From positions 6,750,438 to 6,814,437 of the forward strand of contig JAJEKV010000040.1 in the NCBI GenBank assembly GCA_021234155.1: DNA of 64,000 bases. The letters run 5' to 3'. A program made the position numbers and the translations under genes. Of the stretch, positions 45,148 through 56,689 are shown piece after piece. Origin of the DNA: Isoetes taiwanensis (lineage: Eukaryota; Streptophyta; Lycopodiopsida; Isoetales; Isoetaceae). The notes under the pieces were generated by a model that was not told the origin of the DNA, did no database searches, and saw only the letters and a list, made by a program, of their open reading frames with translations. How positions within the stretch are numbered: position 1 is the first letter of the stretch; each line of letters starts with the position of its first letter.

Positions 45148-45369
45148 GGAAGGGCTATGGCGGCAACAGCGTCCGGCGAGGAGGCTTGAAGGTGCGATGA
45201 CCACCCTCACTAAACCTAGAAAAAAAAAACCTAAATTATCTTAAGAATATGACGTGGCATCATCTCCTCCATTGGCTTGATCAAATCTGGAGCGTCCAAA
45301 TTAGGGCTGGGTCCAACACTTACACTATAACATTATAATATAAGATTTTTTTTTAATATAAGATAAGAT

Positions 45370-45423
45370 ATGTGGCATGAAATCAACAACTGGGTGAGCC
45401 AGCATTAGCATATTGAGAACTGG
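45370..45423 (+). repeat. 54-bp displaced copy of LINE endonuclease sequence
   Basis: 'atgtggcatgaaatcaacaa' through 'agcatattgagaactgg' duplicates 46,305-46,358 with only two or three differences. It sits between two copies of 'ataatataagatttttttt'. It looks like template-copied filler at a repaired break. Confidence 0.85.
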
Positions 45424-45953
45424 AAATATGATATAATATAAGATTTTTTTTGAAATATAAGATAAGGAGATGGAGCGAATCCAGGTAAGTGAGCACTCCC
45501 CTGTTTGCCAGAGCACACAGCTTGACTCCCAAATAAGTCAAACACAGAACCAGCAAAAGGAATTTATTCCCTCAACACAAGAAAGCCCTACCTCTTCTAG
45601 CTGATTGTGATTTTGTCCAATCTACCTACCAAAATACTGAAAAAGAGAGTATTGAGTATGGCCCAAGTAAGCACAACCTAACCTTGACACCATGGACAAC
45701 CTTGACCAGAGTCAAACAGATCTAATTGTGCCTGATTCAGAGGAAGACATGAGTATCAGTCCCTCCCTTACATGATATCTCCAATACATCTCTTAGATCT
45801 TTAAAGAGGAAAATGAAAAGTAGGACCATAACCAAGTCCCCTGGGAGCACTGAGAATCCTCACACTTATAACACTAGAAGTAAAGCCTCACCTCATGGTC
45901 TCAGAAGACTTAACTATTAAACTCCTCCCAGGTTTTCTCTCACATCTTCCTTC

Positions 45954-46690
45954 ATGAGGATCTTAACCTGGAATTTGAGGGGTATCAAAGGCCCCATCAA
46001 AAGGAAACGGTTTATTGCCACTGTGAGAGATTTCAGGGCAGATATCATTATGATTCAAGAACATAGACTCCCCAAATTTGACTCAGCAAATCTGGGTGAG
46101 TGGATTCGTCCTGGGATGGCTTCCTGCTATATCCCAGCTAATGGCACCAAAGGGGGGATTGCTACCTTTTGGTACAACTAGAAATTAATTAGTACCTATA
46201 TCAGCCCTTCCAACAGATGGCTTTGTGTCACCCTCCAAATTAAGGACTGCCAAGTTGCCTTCATAAATATTTATGCTTCAACTGACCCCCATGAAAGAGA
46301 GCCCATGTGGCATGAAATCAACAACTGGATGAGCCAGCATCAGCATATTGAGAACTGGGTGATTACTGGAGACTTCAATAACACCCCTCATAGTGATATG
46401 AAACTTGGCAAGAAAATCAACATGTCCACTAATGAGAGATATTCCTGGGACAAATGGATGTCCAGCCAAGACCTTATCTATGTCCCATCTTCAAACACCA
46501 AATTCTCCTGGAGCAATAAGAGAAAGGGTGACCAGAGGACATTTTGCATGTTAGAAAGATTCTATATTCATAATTCTGCCAGCTGGTTAGACAATTGCAT
46601 TGTTACTGGAGATATTGCTAGCACCATCTCAGATCACCAACCACACTTCCTTGACACTAAAGATTTGAAAGTTGGCCCTAGAAGCAAGAA
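45954..46690 (+). pseudogene. LINE copy B endonuclease domain
   Basis: 'MRILTWNLRGIKGPIKRK' has the WN motif. 'IIMIQEHRL' supplies the catalytic Glu, 'ITGDFNNTPH' the GDFN motif and 'STISDHQPHFL' the SDH motif (46,630). A TAG after 'GGIATFWYN' (46,181) splits the domain; the next block opens at 46,305. All key residues are readable, so loss of function is by frame only. Confidence 0.88.
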
Positions 46691-48455
46691 CACTCCATTC
46701 AAGTTTAACACATCTTTGCTCCAAATGAAGTCTTTCTGTCAAGATTTTACCTCTTTCTACCTCTCTCTGCCCAAGATTGGCCAACACCAATCCATGAAAT
46801 GCTTCAATGACAAAATGCAGAAAGTCAAAAATTGGGTGAAGCAATGGGGTAGAGACCTTGCTCAGAAAAGGAAAGCTATAATGTCCAGCCTGTTGCAACA
46901 AATCAAAAATATCAGATCTGATCTTGAAAACAATCCTAAGGATGACTCTCTTCACTTGAGAGAGGAACAATTAGAAATACAGATCAAAGCTCTTGAAGAA
47001 CACCAGGGTAAGGGGATGGCCCTTAGGAGTAAAGTTAAGATGTACAATCAATTGGACCATGAGAGCTCTAAAATGTTCTTCAAAATTGCTAGGAACAGGT
47101 TGGTTAACAACTCCATTACTCAGCTGAAATCTGATCAAGGATTCACCCTTATAGATGAAAAGGAAATTGCCTCAGCCTTCCTCAATTTCTACACTAATCT
47201 TTTTAAGGACGAGTTGATAGAAGATAGTAAAATTCAGGAAATTTTTTATATTGTTGGCCCCCCTAATGAAGTGATGGATGATGACTGGATAGAAGTTCCT
47301 GAACTTCCTGAAATCTTTGAAACTCTTAAGAAAATGAAGCATGGGAAGAGTCCTGGTATAGATGGCTTTCAGCCTGAATTCTTGTGGAATTCTGGCCTAT
47401 TATGAAGGAGGACATTATCCAATTTGTTCAAGGGGTTTGGAGAGCCAGCACTATTTATCCCACTTTCAATGTTGGGGTCATCTCTCTCATCCCTAAGACT
47501 GAATCCCCTTCTAAAACCAATGAATGGCGCCCTATCTCCTTGACTACTACTTTGTACAAACTTGTGGCTAAAATTATAGCTGGTAGAATTTTGGTTCACC
47601 TCCATGAAAAAGTGAATGCTTGCCAATCTGCCTTTCTGCCCAGTAGATCCATTCTGGATAACTATATAGCTGCAAATGAGGCTTTGCACTGGAATAGATT
47701 GACCAAACAAAATTGCATCCTCCTCAAGCTGGACTTCAGAAGGGCTTATGATTGCATCTCATGGAAATTCTTAGAGAAAGCACTGGTCCATATTGGCATC
47801 CATCCTGCCCTTACTAAGCTCATTATGGGATTAAACCAAAAAGCCACTTCATGTGATTGTCAATGGAACTCCCACTGGTTTTTTCCACATTCAAAGAGGG
47901 GTGAGACAAGGGTGCCCCTTGGCCCCCTACCTCTTCATAATTGCTGCAGAAATTCTTACCAGGATGGTCCTCTCATACCAAGATAAGGGTCTGTTCCAAG
48001 GCCTTCAAATACCTGATTCTAATAAACAACTCTCCATTCTTCAATATGCTGATGATACTTTTACCATGCTCAAAGCTGATAATGATAAAATAAACAATTT
48101 TATGGACTGTATCTCTAAATTCAGTGCTGCCTCTGGTATCCACCTGAACTATGCCAAATGTTCTATTCTAGCTGATGGCTCTTACCCAGACCTTAACACA
48201 CATGGCATCAAATTTGTTCCCAATGGTCAATACCTGACTCTTTTAGGCCTCCCCCTTGCAGTTCATATGTCTCATAAGATAGCTTGGCAGCCTCTGATTA
48301 ATAGGATCAGGAAAAAGCTTATCCTCCTTAAAGGTTCCTTGTCTCTGGCTGGGAGGATCTTGATTGCCAATTCTGTGCTTGCAAGTAGCCATGTCTACTT
48401 TTCTTCTGCTTTGATTGCTGACAAAGCTTCCTATAGCAAAATTGAGCAGTATTAA
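46690..48455 (+). pseudogene. LINE copy B reverse transcriptase domain
   Basis: In order: 'MKHGKSPGIDGFQPEFLW' (47,340), 'VISLIPKTESPSKTNEWRPI' (47,480-47,535), 'KLDFRRAYDCISWKFLEKAL' (47,735), 'GVRQGCPLAPYLFIIAAEIL' (47,900) and 'ILQYADDTFTMLKAD' (48,040; catalytic YADD). A stop at 47,405 and a shift near 47,860 break the frame. A hydrophobic linker precedes the domain. High similarity to functional L1 RTs implies a young insertion. Confidence 0.92.
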
Positions 48456-49758
48456 AGAGTATATTTGGCAAGGTACCCACCTATCTGCTTGGGATCAGCT
48501 GACTCACAGTAAAAAGTTAGGGGGTCTGGGATGTAAATCCTTATTTCTCCGGCCCAAGTGCTTGGGGGCAAAAATGTGTGGAAAGCCATCTCGGTTTCCA
48601 ATCTCTCGCTATGGATTTTATCAGGGTTCGTTTAATAAGAGTAAACCCCTAGGAAGTCCCTCCCTTAAACATCAGCTCCCAGATTCTGCTTTCTATGAGT
48701 TTAAATGTGCAGCTAATACTTCTCCTCTCATCAGGAGTATCTTTAAAGCTTGGGAGAAAGTGGCTGTAAACTTTACTCATGACAAATTGTCTAATTCAGT
48801 GAGGGACACTTCCATATTTTGGTCTCCTGTGATGGCCCCATCCTCCTTCTCTGCTATGGCTATCTGTCACCCCACATGTTACAAAAAAATGGCACTCTGC
48901 CAATATCCTGCATGTCAGGGACCTCATTGATGATAAGGAGAATTGGATTCCCTGGGAAGTGATTAAGAAGAAAGTAGGAGGGGGTGCTACTCATAGGTCG
49001 ATATATAAGAATGTTGTGCTGACCTATTCCCCTTTCTTAGGCAAAGATGGTAAGGGGAGAGTCACTCCCCCCTGAACTGGTTCTTCAAAGTCAAAAGGAG
49101 CTATAAAGTTTCTAAGATTTACCATGCATGTCTTCCTCAGAAAAGCAGAAAACATGCCTCTCTCCAGGGCCTATCCTCCAAGAATTTCAAGAAGACTCTT
49201 CAATCCAGTTGGAAATCCTATGCCTGCCCTAAGATAAAAGTGTTTTCTTGGCTTATCTTGCATAGTGCTATCCTCAGTAACACTAACATGATCAAGAGAA
49301 ACTTTAAGTCCGTCACATAGTGCTCTGCCGCTTTTTGTAGTCATCATGATGAATACATGCTACACATTTTCACTTGCCAAACGATTCAGGACTTTTGGAG
49401 ATGGTTGACTCGGTCAGGCCTGAAAATCCCTGATCTTGATTCCATAACTAGTATTTCTCAATTCTTCCAGCTCCAGAATTCCAATGTCAATTGTACAGTT
49501 CTACAATTAGCCTTGTGGATTGTTTGGAAGCATAGAAATAATGTGGCTCTGGCAAACAGGAAGTGTGACCTTAACTGGATGAAGCTCAATTTCCAATTTG
49601 AACTTGTTAGATGTGCTATGGCTCATAAGGCCCTAAAATTGGAGAAGTTTGATGTGGATTGGCTGAATTGGGGATCCTTCAAGTCTAATTTCTTTACTGT
49701 TCATTCGACTCTCACGATTCACTTGAATGCCTTTGTGGATTGCGACCTTTTTGAGTGA
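48456..49758 (+). pseudogene. LINE copy B ORF2 C-terminal region (zf-RVT-like)
   Basis: 'YIWQGTHLSAWDQLTHSKKL' continues the RT C-terminus. 'KIKVFSWLILHSAILSNTNM' with 'CSAAFCSHHDEYMLHIFTC' and 'QDFWRWL' (49,230-49,400) is the zinc-knuckle-like module, and 'WIVWKHRNNVALANRK' (49,515) is the usual terminal motif. Several frames. Confidence 0.75.
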
Positions 49759-50377
49759 TGTGGTCAGTGTTTAGGGGAACAACTTCTGGGATGATGTTCC
49801 CATTCACCATTCAGGGACACCCAGACAAGCTGTCAGAGCTACGTTTCGGCTAAAATTCATGCTCAAGGAAGCATACAATGCTCACATTCTCCACAAGTTC
49901 ATCGGAGCCAACAACCGTCTTCTTACTGAAAGACAATTCCCTTGTTTGCGGTCTATGTATTACTACCATAAGGGCAGGTGTGAGGCTGCAACTGGTGTTT
50001 TATTGGATATTATCCAGGTACCCATTGATGAGCTATTGCTGCTGACCCCCTCTTGGGCTGAGATTAACTGGATTGCCCCCCTTGCTTCACAATGCCCCTC
50101 ACTGCTACACACTTTCCCTGATCTCCCTACCATCCCGTATTCCCTGCTGAATTTATCTCCTACTCCAATTTCTGCAGCTCCCCTTCTAATTTCCCTAACA
50201 CGATCCCTCCATTCCGTATATGGTCCGGAAGATGGTTACCGATCGGGGCGGACTCTATTTTCTATGCCAATGGCTAATTGGATTTTAAATTTTTCGTTTA
50301 ATTTTTTCTCGATATGGGCTGAGCCTTATTTTGTATGTATTTAATTTATGATTAATATAATCCTTCCATTTCCTCAA

Positions 50378-50395
<18 letters not shown>

Positions 50396-50408
<13 letters not shown>

Positions 50409-50465
50409 CACGCGACGCGACGCACGCGACGCACGCACGACGCACACACACACACACACACACAA
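50396..50465 (+). repeat. (AC)n microsatellite with GCGACGCACG interruptions
   Basis: Follows the LINE poly(A) directly: (ca)n, then 'gcgacgcgacgcacgcgacg', then (ac)n. It is CpG-rich in the middle. Confidence 0.95.
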
Positions 50466-51191
50466 ACCACTGAAGCAAACTTTCTAACTATAGAAGGAGG
50501 GGTGTTGTACAATGATTTACTGTTTTTTAAAATGTAAACTTGCCTACATTCATGCCCCTTGTTTTCTTTTTCTTTTTTTTTTTTTGGGGATCCATTATCG
50601 GTTAAGTTAAGCTAAACTTATGTAGCACCAAAATAAACAACTTCCAAGCCATGTGGGCCACATTGCAAATGACCAACAAGATAGGATACATGGCAAGCTT
50701 TGTTGCATACCAAGGTGGCAATGCCAACTCATCTTATGAAGTGCCAAAGTGGTGGGGGTACTGGTACCACCAAGGCTAAGGTGGCAGCCATATAGGCTAT
50801 CAGGTAGCTATTGAAGGCTGCAACACATAATCATGGACTGATCTTTTTTCCTGGGCAATGAATATCATCTTTCAAGTAACCCATTAAGAGCTCAAAAAAC
50901 TGATAGGATTGTTAAAGACAAAGATTGAAGCTACTTTTGAGCACTTAAAAAAAGTTTTGATCAAATATTTATGCTTGATGTTTTTAAGCACTTGAGAACA
51001 AATTTATCGAGACAAACTTGAATCCAAACAACATCATTTGAAACCATTAATGTGCCTTGAATTTATCCACTTGTTTCTCCTGTGAACTCTGTAAAACACA
51101 AAATTTGAATAGCAGTTACAAATCAAAGGGGAAACAAAACAAGCAAGCATAAAGTTACAGAACAAGCAAGCATAAAGTTACAGACAGAAAC

Positions 51192-51498
51192 CTGTAATTA
51201 TGAGGTGTGACAGCAGGACTCTCGAGAAGCTTATAAAGATAGTAGTGGCTCGGTCCATTAAAAGCTCCAATCCTTCTTCATAGTTCCTTTTTCTCCTCAG
51301 TCTTGGGACCTGCATGTTCTTGGCAATCAGTATCAAACTGGGCTGAGAAAAACTGCAAAAACAGAAGACCTAAGCAAACCTATATACCTTCATCTGTTCA
51401 AGAATAATGTAATGCTTCCCTGGATGTTCTCTCCTGTGCTTTTCTGCCCAAGTAGTTTTTCCTGATGCAGGCAAGCCAATCATCATTAAAATTTCAGT
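51192..51498 (-). CDS. hnRNP U-like protein, AAA/P-loop kinase domain, two exons (partial)
   Basis: Exon 51,498-51,388 (acceptor ..aaaagcag, donor gtatat) reads '[20 protein letters not shown]' then '[17 protein letters not shown]'. Exon 51,309-51,192 (acceptor ..catgcag, donor gtttct) reads '[20 protein letters not shown]', 'ATTIF', then in the next frame '[13 protein letters not shown]'. This matches the P-loop (GLPASGKT) and following region of hnRNP U/UL proteins, which normally have '..GTNxxLDQMKVPGLLRKxNY' and 'LMDRATxIFNxLL'. Two differences stand out: the 'GTN' turn is missing and one base is lost in 'IFNKLL'. The family binds RNA and acts in nuclear RNA processing. The SPRY domain usually upstream was not found. 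Confidence 0.7.
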
Positions 51499-51555
51499 CT
51501 GCTTTTTCTAAAAGTGTTGGTCCCCAACAAAGAAAAAATCACAAAACTAATCTTA

Positions 51556-51692
51556 CCTCACTTATCCAAACAATAAGCAATTTCGACAGCAATCTCTAAG
51601 CAGTTGTCCCATGTAATTTGTGGTGCAATAGAGGGAAAAGGATCAACCAAAAAATGTTTTGTTGTTCATTCAATCCCAATGAGCTCGAAATG
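51556..51692 (-). pseudogene. Possible upstream exon of the same gene, degenerate
   Basis: Bounded by a good acceptor (tgtaataatgcag) and donor (gtgag/gtaaga). One frame reads 'SLFDGHFELIGIE' stop 'TTKHFLVDPFPSIAPQITWD', but this frame does not join in phase with the P-loop exon. Either a pseudo-exon or a damaged one. Confidence 0.3.
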
Positions 51693-51920
51693 GCCATCAA
51701 ACAGGGATCTGCATTATTACAATCGTGGTAACACTAATAAAAAAATCACAAAATCTGCATGCAAGGGACCACATTCCATATACGCAAGCACAAGAAAGGA
51801 GGCACAGGAAAGGGCACTGGAAGACAGCCTTAAAAGCAATCTAGCTATCAAAGTTCCATTACAAGATTCTACCAAAGATAAAACTACATGGATAAAAGCA
51901 TGATTTGCCATAATGTATTT

Positions 51921-52102
51921 CTAGTGTACAAAAGGCAGTTGCCTGTCACTTAAGTTGAGCCTTGTATGTGAGATCATTGAGCCAGAATACAGCACTTTAT
52001 TCCTAATCTTCTCAGGCATTAGACCCATGGCCAATGCACTAGAAATCCAGCTGTGTACGCTGTCCAGCAACGAGGAGAAAGTTTCATCAAGAACCTTAGC
52101 AC
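51921..52102 (-). CDS. Possible exon, unknown protein
   Basis: After an acceptor (ttgtggcag) the frame reads 'GAKVLDETFSSLLDSVHSWI' and 'SSALAMGLMPEKIRNKVLY' to a stop at 51,921. The composition is that of a real helical protein. Not recognised; may belong to the hnRNP U-like gene or to the BTB gene's 3' part. Confidence 0.35.
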
Positions 52103-52109
52103 CTGCCAC

Positions 52110-53350
52110 AACCATAGCAATGGACATTATGAATTGAGCAATAGTCATAGCCATGGACATCACTCTACAGTTACAAATGCACTAACAGTTAATGGCAACT
52201 GCTTACAGCAAATACAAACCAACTGCTGCTGTGGTAATCTTAAAAAATACAGTAACTTATCTACTTCTTCCATGTGCAATTACCAAATAAAGCCCATTCT
52301 ATGAATATTATGGCACTATTACTTCATAGAGCAATGCTAGGCAAATAGTAACAGTCCTTATGAACTTGTTAATCTGCTGCTCTTTTGATCCAGCTCGGCT
52401 ATGCATCTTGTATTAGGGCACAAGATCACGCACATAGCAGAGTTATCCTTATCAGATCATTAAACTAACTACACGTCACATAGAATATCTGCCCAAGGAA
52501 GACTATGTGACCAGGCAATCAGAAGCCTAAATAATATAACATAGTAGCATGTAACCGAGATAAATCTTGACAGAATGATTTATGTAATTAAATGGATACA
52601 GAAACGGTGTTAGATTACCAGGCCTCCATCATCCGGCAAGACACCAATTAGTAAGATCATCCGGAATAGTGACATAAAAACGCCTATGTGGTTTGGTAAG
52701 CGCAGCCTATGTGGCCGGATCTACGAATCCTCCTCTGTCATTTTCCATGTCCGCAAAAGAATTTTCCCACGTCTGCAAAAGGTCCTGCGCAGCCAATGGC
52801 CACCCTCCCCTAATTTCATTCTAACAATATACATGCTCTCATGCTGCCAGAATTTCCTGTGTAAGCTTAGGGTCTCTTAACACTGTAATCCGTAAAATTT
52901 TCAAAACTTTTCGTAAACAGGCCGGCCAGCTTCTGCAACGTGTCGCATAATGACTTCTTGTCCCACCATTGCCACAACACAGAGAGCCTGATTTAAGAAT
53001 TGACCACTAAATTAATTTCTTTTGGTCCTCCTGTGACAGATAATATGTTTGCATCAGTGAAGATGTTAAGAAAAGCAAATAAGAAGGAAAGCAGAATTAA
53101 CAAATATGCATGTAAGTATAATAAGGTGATTATAGTCAAGCGGGCACTTATATTTTATTCAACTATGGAATTCAAACACGTCACTTACAACCAATAAGAT
53201 AGAAGCTTTGGATCTTTACAAAGCTTAAACTATTTCTTCTATCATTGTCCAACAGAACGTGTGGACAAGACTAAAAGCTGACACTAATTCCAATTCTTTG
53301 AAATTAGTGTACCCTTATCTAAACCCTAAACTTCACAACATAATGAAAAT
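52110..53350. other. Intron or intergenic sequence between two minus-strand genes
   Basis: AT-rich, short frames only. The BTB gene has a donor at 53,355 and must continue to the left, so part of this is probably its intron. Confidence 0.4.
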
Positions 53351-53355
53351 ATTAC

Positions 53356-54696
53356 CTTTGCTTGGCGTGGCGCCTCTTCCTGCTGTGATCTTTTGAAGAG
53401 GCAATTTCTCGCCTCAGTGAGCAAACATATTCCCTGAGAGAAACAAGAAAATTGATTGCAGGCACTTGTTCCAGCCTGTTACTGGACAGAATTGCAGAGT
53501 TAACTAAAGTTCCCAAACAACTTTTTTCTTCCTCAGAAATATTAACTTCTTGGTTATAGCTCAGGATCTTATCATACAGAGCATCATGAGAATCTTTACC
53601 TAAGACACAAAGAGTCTTGGCATATGCAAGAGAGAGCTCAAATGGCAGAGGGCTGCATTCTTTTTTACACAGATCCAGATAGCTCAAGGTCAACATATGG
53701 CCATTTTCCTCTAACTTTATGCTCTCTTTCTGTGTAAAATATTACCAATAAACTGCAGAGCAATTTCAGGAGAAGAAATACCCAGATCTTCTGCCACTAG
53801 AATTTCAAGGCAGATAACTTTAATATTCTCAACCTCTTTTGCAACATTCTCAAATTTTTCTTTATAGAACAAATCAGAAAAGGCGTCCAGAAGTATGAGC
53901 ATGTGTGTTATAGGCTGAGCATCCTTAAGAGCCATAACACTTTGCAAGCATGGTAAATTTCCTGAATCCTCTTCTTCATGTAGATTCGCTTGCAATAAGC
54001 TCTTGGCAATGAGACCAAACTTATCAGTTACACAGGTTACATTAGATCCTAGCATTTGAGCTGCTAATGCAAAAGGTATGATCACATTGTGTGTTTTACA
54101 TCGTGGCGCTTTGTTCGTAATTCAAAACTAACGGTGAGATGGTCCTTTGAAACCATAACTAGCTTGTAGATGCATTCTGGTAAGTCCCTGTAGTTCATGT
54201 TCTTCATGGCAGGACCAAACCCTTCCAAGCATTTTTGTGAGTAAAGATCAACTTGGTACTTTGGAAGCACTAAATTTCCTAATATGGCTTTCCATGAACA
54301 TAATATATGATCTTACCGTAACGACTCACATCGCTTTTCCAGGTTATCTCCCTCCGATTTGGACGAATTTTTCATGCCTAAGTACATTCTTTGCAGCGTT
54401 GAACATCTGAGAAAAGTTTTATCACCAAAAACAAGGACTCTTTTTCCATGGCGTAAATTCAAAATCATCTCAATGCAGCCCGCCCGGAAAATCATCTATA
54501 GCAATGTACATGTGTTTAAGATATTCCTCCTCTTCCAGGCCAAGGAAGTATTTCTTGTGTTTGGTTGATATGCATAAATTTCTGAAGAAACTGCTTCTGT
54601 TGGACAATATGCATCTTAAGCATTTAAATTTCTGGCTGCCTATTGTCACAGTCATATCAAAAGAGTCCTCATCCAACCAAAGGCCTCCAAACTAGA
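53356..54696 (-). CDS. BTB-domain protein (plant NPH3-like layout), partial
   Basis: After an acceptor-like 'tttctag' at about 54,697 the frame reads 'GGLWLDEDSFDMTVTIG', 'SQKFKCLRCILSNRSSFFRN' and 'YLKHMYIAIDDFPGG'. This is a BTB fold: a D-T/V-I-G strand, a 'C..LS.RS.FFRNL' helix and a 'V.IDDFPGG' strand as in plant BTB/NPH3 proteins. Next come 'TFLRCSTLQRMYLGM' and 'NLEKRCESLR', then 'VIIPFALAAQMLGSNVTCVT' and 'KEVENIKVICLEILVAEDLG'. The last readable block has 'LTLSYLDLCKKECSPLPFEL' and 'ISEEEKSCLGTLVNSAILSS' up to 'RREIASSKDHSRKRR', with a donor at 53,355. BTB proteins are usually CUL3 ubiquitin-ligase adaptors. Two or three single-base shifts interrupt it. Start and end exons were not found. 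Confidence 0.65.
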
Positions 54697-54699
54697 AAC

Positions 54700-56440
54700 T
54701 TCTCATTCCTGCGGATCAAGGCTATGCACAGAAAGCACAACATTTCCTTCAAGCGTTTATGAGGCATAATATTGTATCTAGATTATTGAAAATTATAGCG
54801 CACCTAGGCTGGAAGGAAGCTAAAGCTAGATGCACAATGACTATATGTGTTGATTCAAATTTCTGAGCAGTGTAGGTCCAGTAGTGTCCGACTGTATGAT
54901 TGGATTAGGTACCGAATACAAATTCGGTTTCATTTCGGATCGTATTGTACATTATTTTTCGTTTATTTTTTAAGCCCAGGCGCCCACAGTCACACACACC
55001 CAGTTACCTTGGCGTATATTATGTACAGACCAAAGCATCCGGCCATGATCAAAGCTGCAAAACCCATCAGCATCGGCCATACCAGCATCGCATCCGGTTA
55101 TAAGGTAAAACGAGCCTCGCACAATAACGAGGATGACCGCCAGTTTAAGGGGGCTAGCCGGTTTGGAGCAGTTCTTGGAATATCTCAATATATCAGCATA
55201 TTCTTGAAATATGTCAAAACCCACCTAAGCCAAGGTTTGCCCCATAGGCAAAAAATTGAAACACAATCATATATATCTAACTCATGTAATTCTTATTGGC
55301 AAGATGCTTAGGCATATTCTATATATTTGGGCAAAAATAGCGTTGCATAAACATCAGTAAGTTTGGAATTAGAAACCCGATTTTGGGTTTCTACCATTCC
55401 AGGATCGTTGATTTTTGAAGTAGAACAGAGCTCTCTATCTCGGCATCCTCCCATGAGACAGTCGTGAAAAGCATCTGCGGCAGAGTGCAGGGCAGCAACA
55501 ATTCTTAATCCGACGTCTTCTTTTTAGAATTGCAACATATGTATGTTGTGAATACCCTTGTACCATTTAATTTAGTATATTCCACAAACTACATGGTTGA
55601 TCAGCATGGGAGCAAACATAATACCGTGCTCCAACTTCTGACGGTTGCTACGGGCTATCAAATTGTGCTCCATACATGTATTTGAGTCATGAAGATCGAG
55701 TAATTGTCTAAATAATGTAGCAGCTACATTTAGCAAGCTTGGCATGAGAATGTTAAAACCATTTGTCTTTGAACCTATTCATTAAAAATTTCAGATTTGA
55801 CAAAACCAAGCTAGACAGCATGTTGGCAATATTGATAAGTTGGAGCAGTAAAGGTATGTGAAATTATATTCTTTTGTTGTACACCCAAGTTCCCTTTCGT
55901 GTTTTATGATTAAATTTTGCACGATTTTTACATTTTCTTGACAACATCGATTTTTACATTTTCTTGACAACAATCTCGAATGAATAGCAAGTTTGATGAA
56001 TGGACAACAAGTTAGATCATTTTCAACTAGAACAAGATACTGCCTCAGAACACCCTTCAGCGTCCCTTCTGTGCCTCAGATGCAACACAGAGCTTCAGAT
56101 CATGAAGCCTTGCCAGAAATACCTTGGTTTACATTTGGAGACGGAATAAGTTTGAAATGACGCGATGCACATGGCTAGCAGAAGGAATGAGGGCCATACC
56201 TTCTAAATTTGCTCCGCCATAGCCTTTAAGAAGCTCTGCCATTCCCTTTCGACGGATTCGTGGTTGCAGATCTGCCCGAAAGCAAATTGGTTTCTCCTTT
56301 TCAAGTGGTACAACAGGGTGTGTACCAAATTTCAAAATTCAAACATTGAGGGGGAAAAAAAGCGGGGTATAAGAAACAATTAAATAAGTCTTGAAAATAA
56401 GTCACGTAGAGTGAATCTTGAAGTTGTCATAATATTTACT
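54700..56440. other. Non-coding interval
   Basis: No supported gene. One frame on each strand near 54,850-55,310 is moderately long but lacks a motif, splice signals or a partner exon. Confidence 0.45.
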
Positions 56441-56457
56441 AGTAACGGTGCCCAGCC

Positions 56458-56685
56458 TTGCTCGGCATAAGTTAGGAGCCTGTAAATGTTTTGGCCGAAA
56501 TAAGAAAAGCGTGTACTACTAATCCAACTTTTGTAGTTGTAACCAAGCCAAGCATTGTTGGGTTACGCTTGCTGGGCATAAGTTAGGGGCCTGTAAATGT
56601 TTTGGCCGAAATGAGAAAAGCGTGTACTAATAATCCAACTTTTGTAGTCTTTGTAACCAAGCCAAGCATTGTTGGGCTACGCTTG
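56458..56685 (+). repeat. Tandem duplication, two units of about 111-118 bp
   Basis: 'cggcataagttagg' to 'aagccaagcattgttggg' is repeated with about ten differences. The second unit has a small insertion ('tagtctttgtaacc'). Confidence 0.95.
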
Positions 56686-56689
56686 GATC

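Larger units (their letters stand above)
45470..50395 (+). mobile_element. Nearly full-length LINE (L1-like) retrotransposon, copy B
   Basis: The 5' region (from about 45,470, 'MERIQVSEHSPVCQSTQ') is short and lacks a clear ORF1. ORF2 then runs from 45,954 through endonuclease, reverse transcriptase and a C-terminal region. The element ends in 'ccttccatttcctc' followed by about 20 A (50,376-50,395) and an (AC)n tract. Stops and shifts break ORF2 into at least five frames, so it is inactive. The same family starts again at 63.25 kb. Confidence 0.9.

Noticed and set aside
50396-50465. CRISPR-like or structured array in the GCGACGCACG stretch
   Set aside because: It is an interrupted (AC)n microsatellite after a LINE poly(A), in a eukaryotic genome.
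54847-55311. 154-codon plus-strand frame
   Set aside because: No motif, coding bias or neighbour supports it; an overlapping minus frame is equally open.
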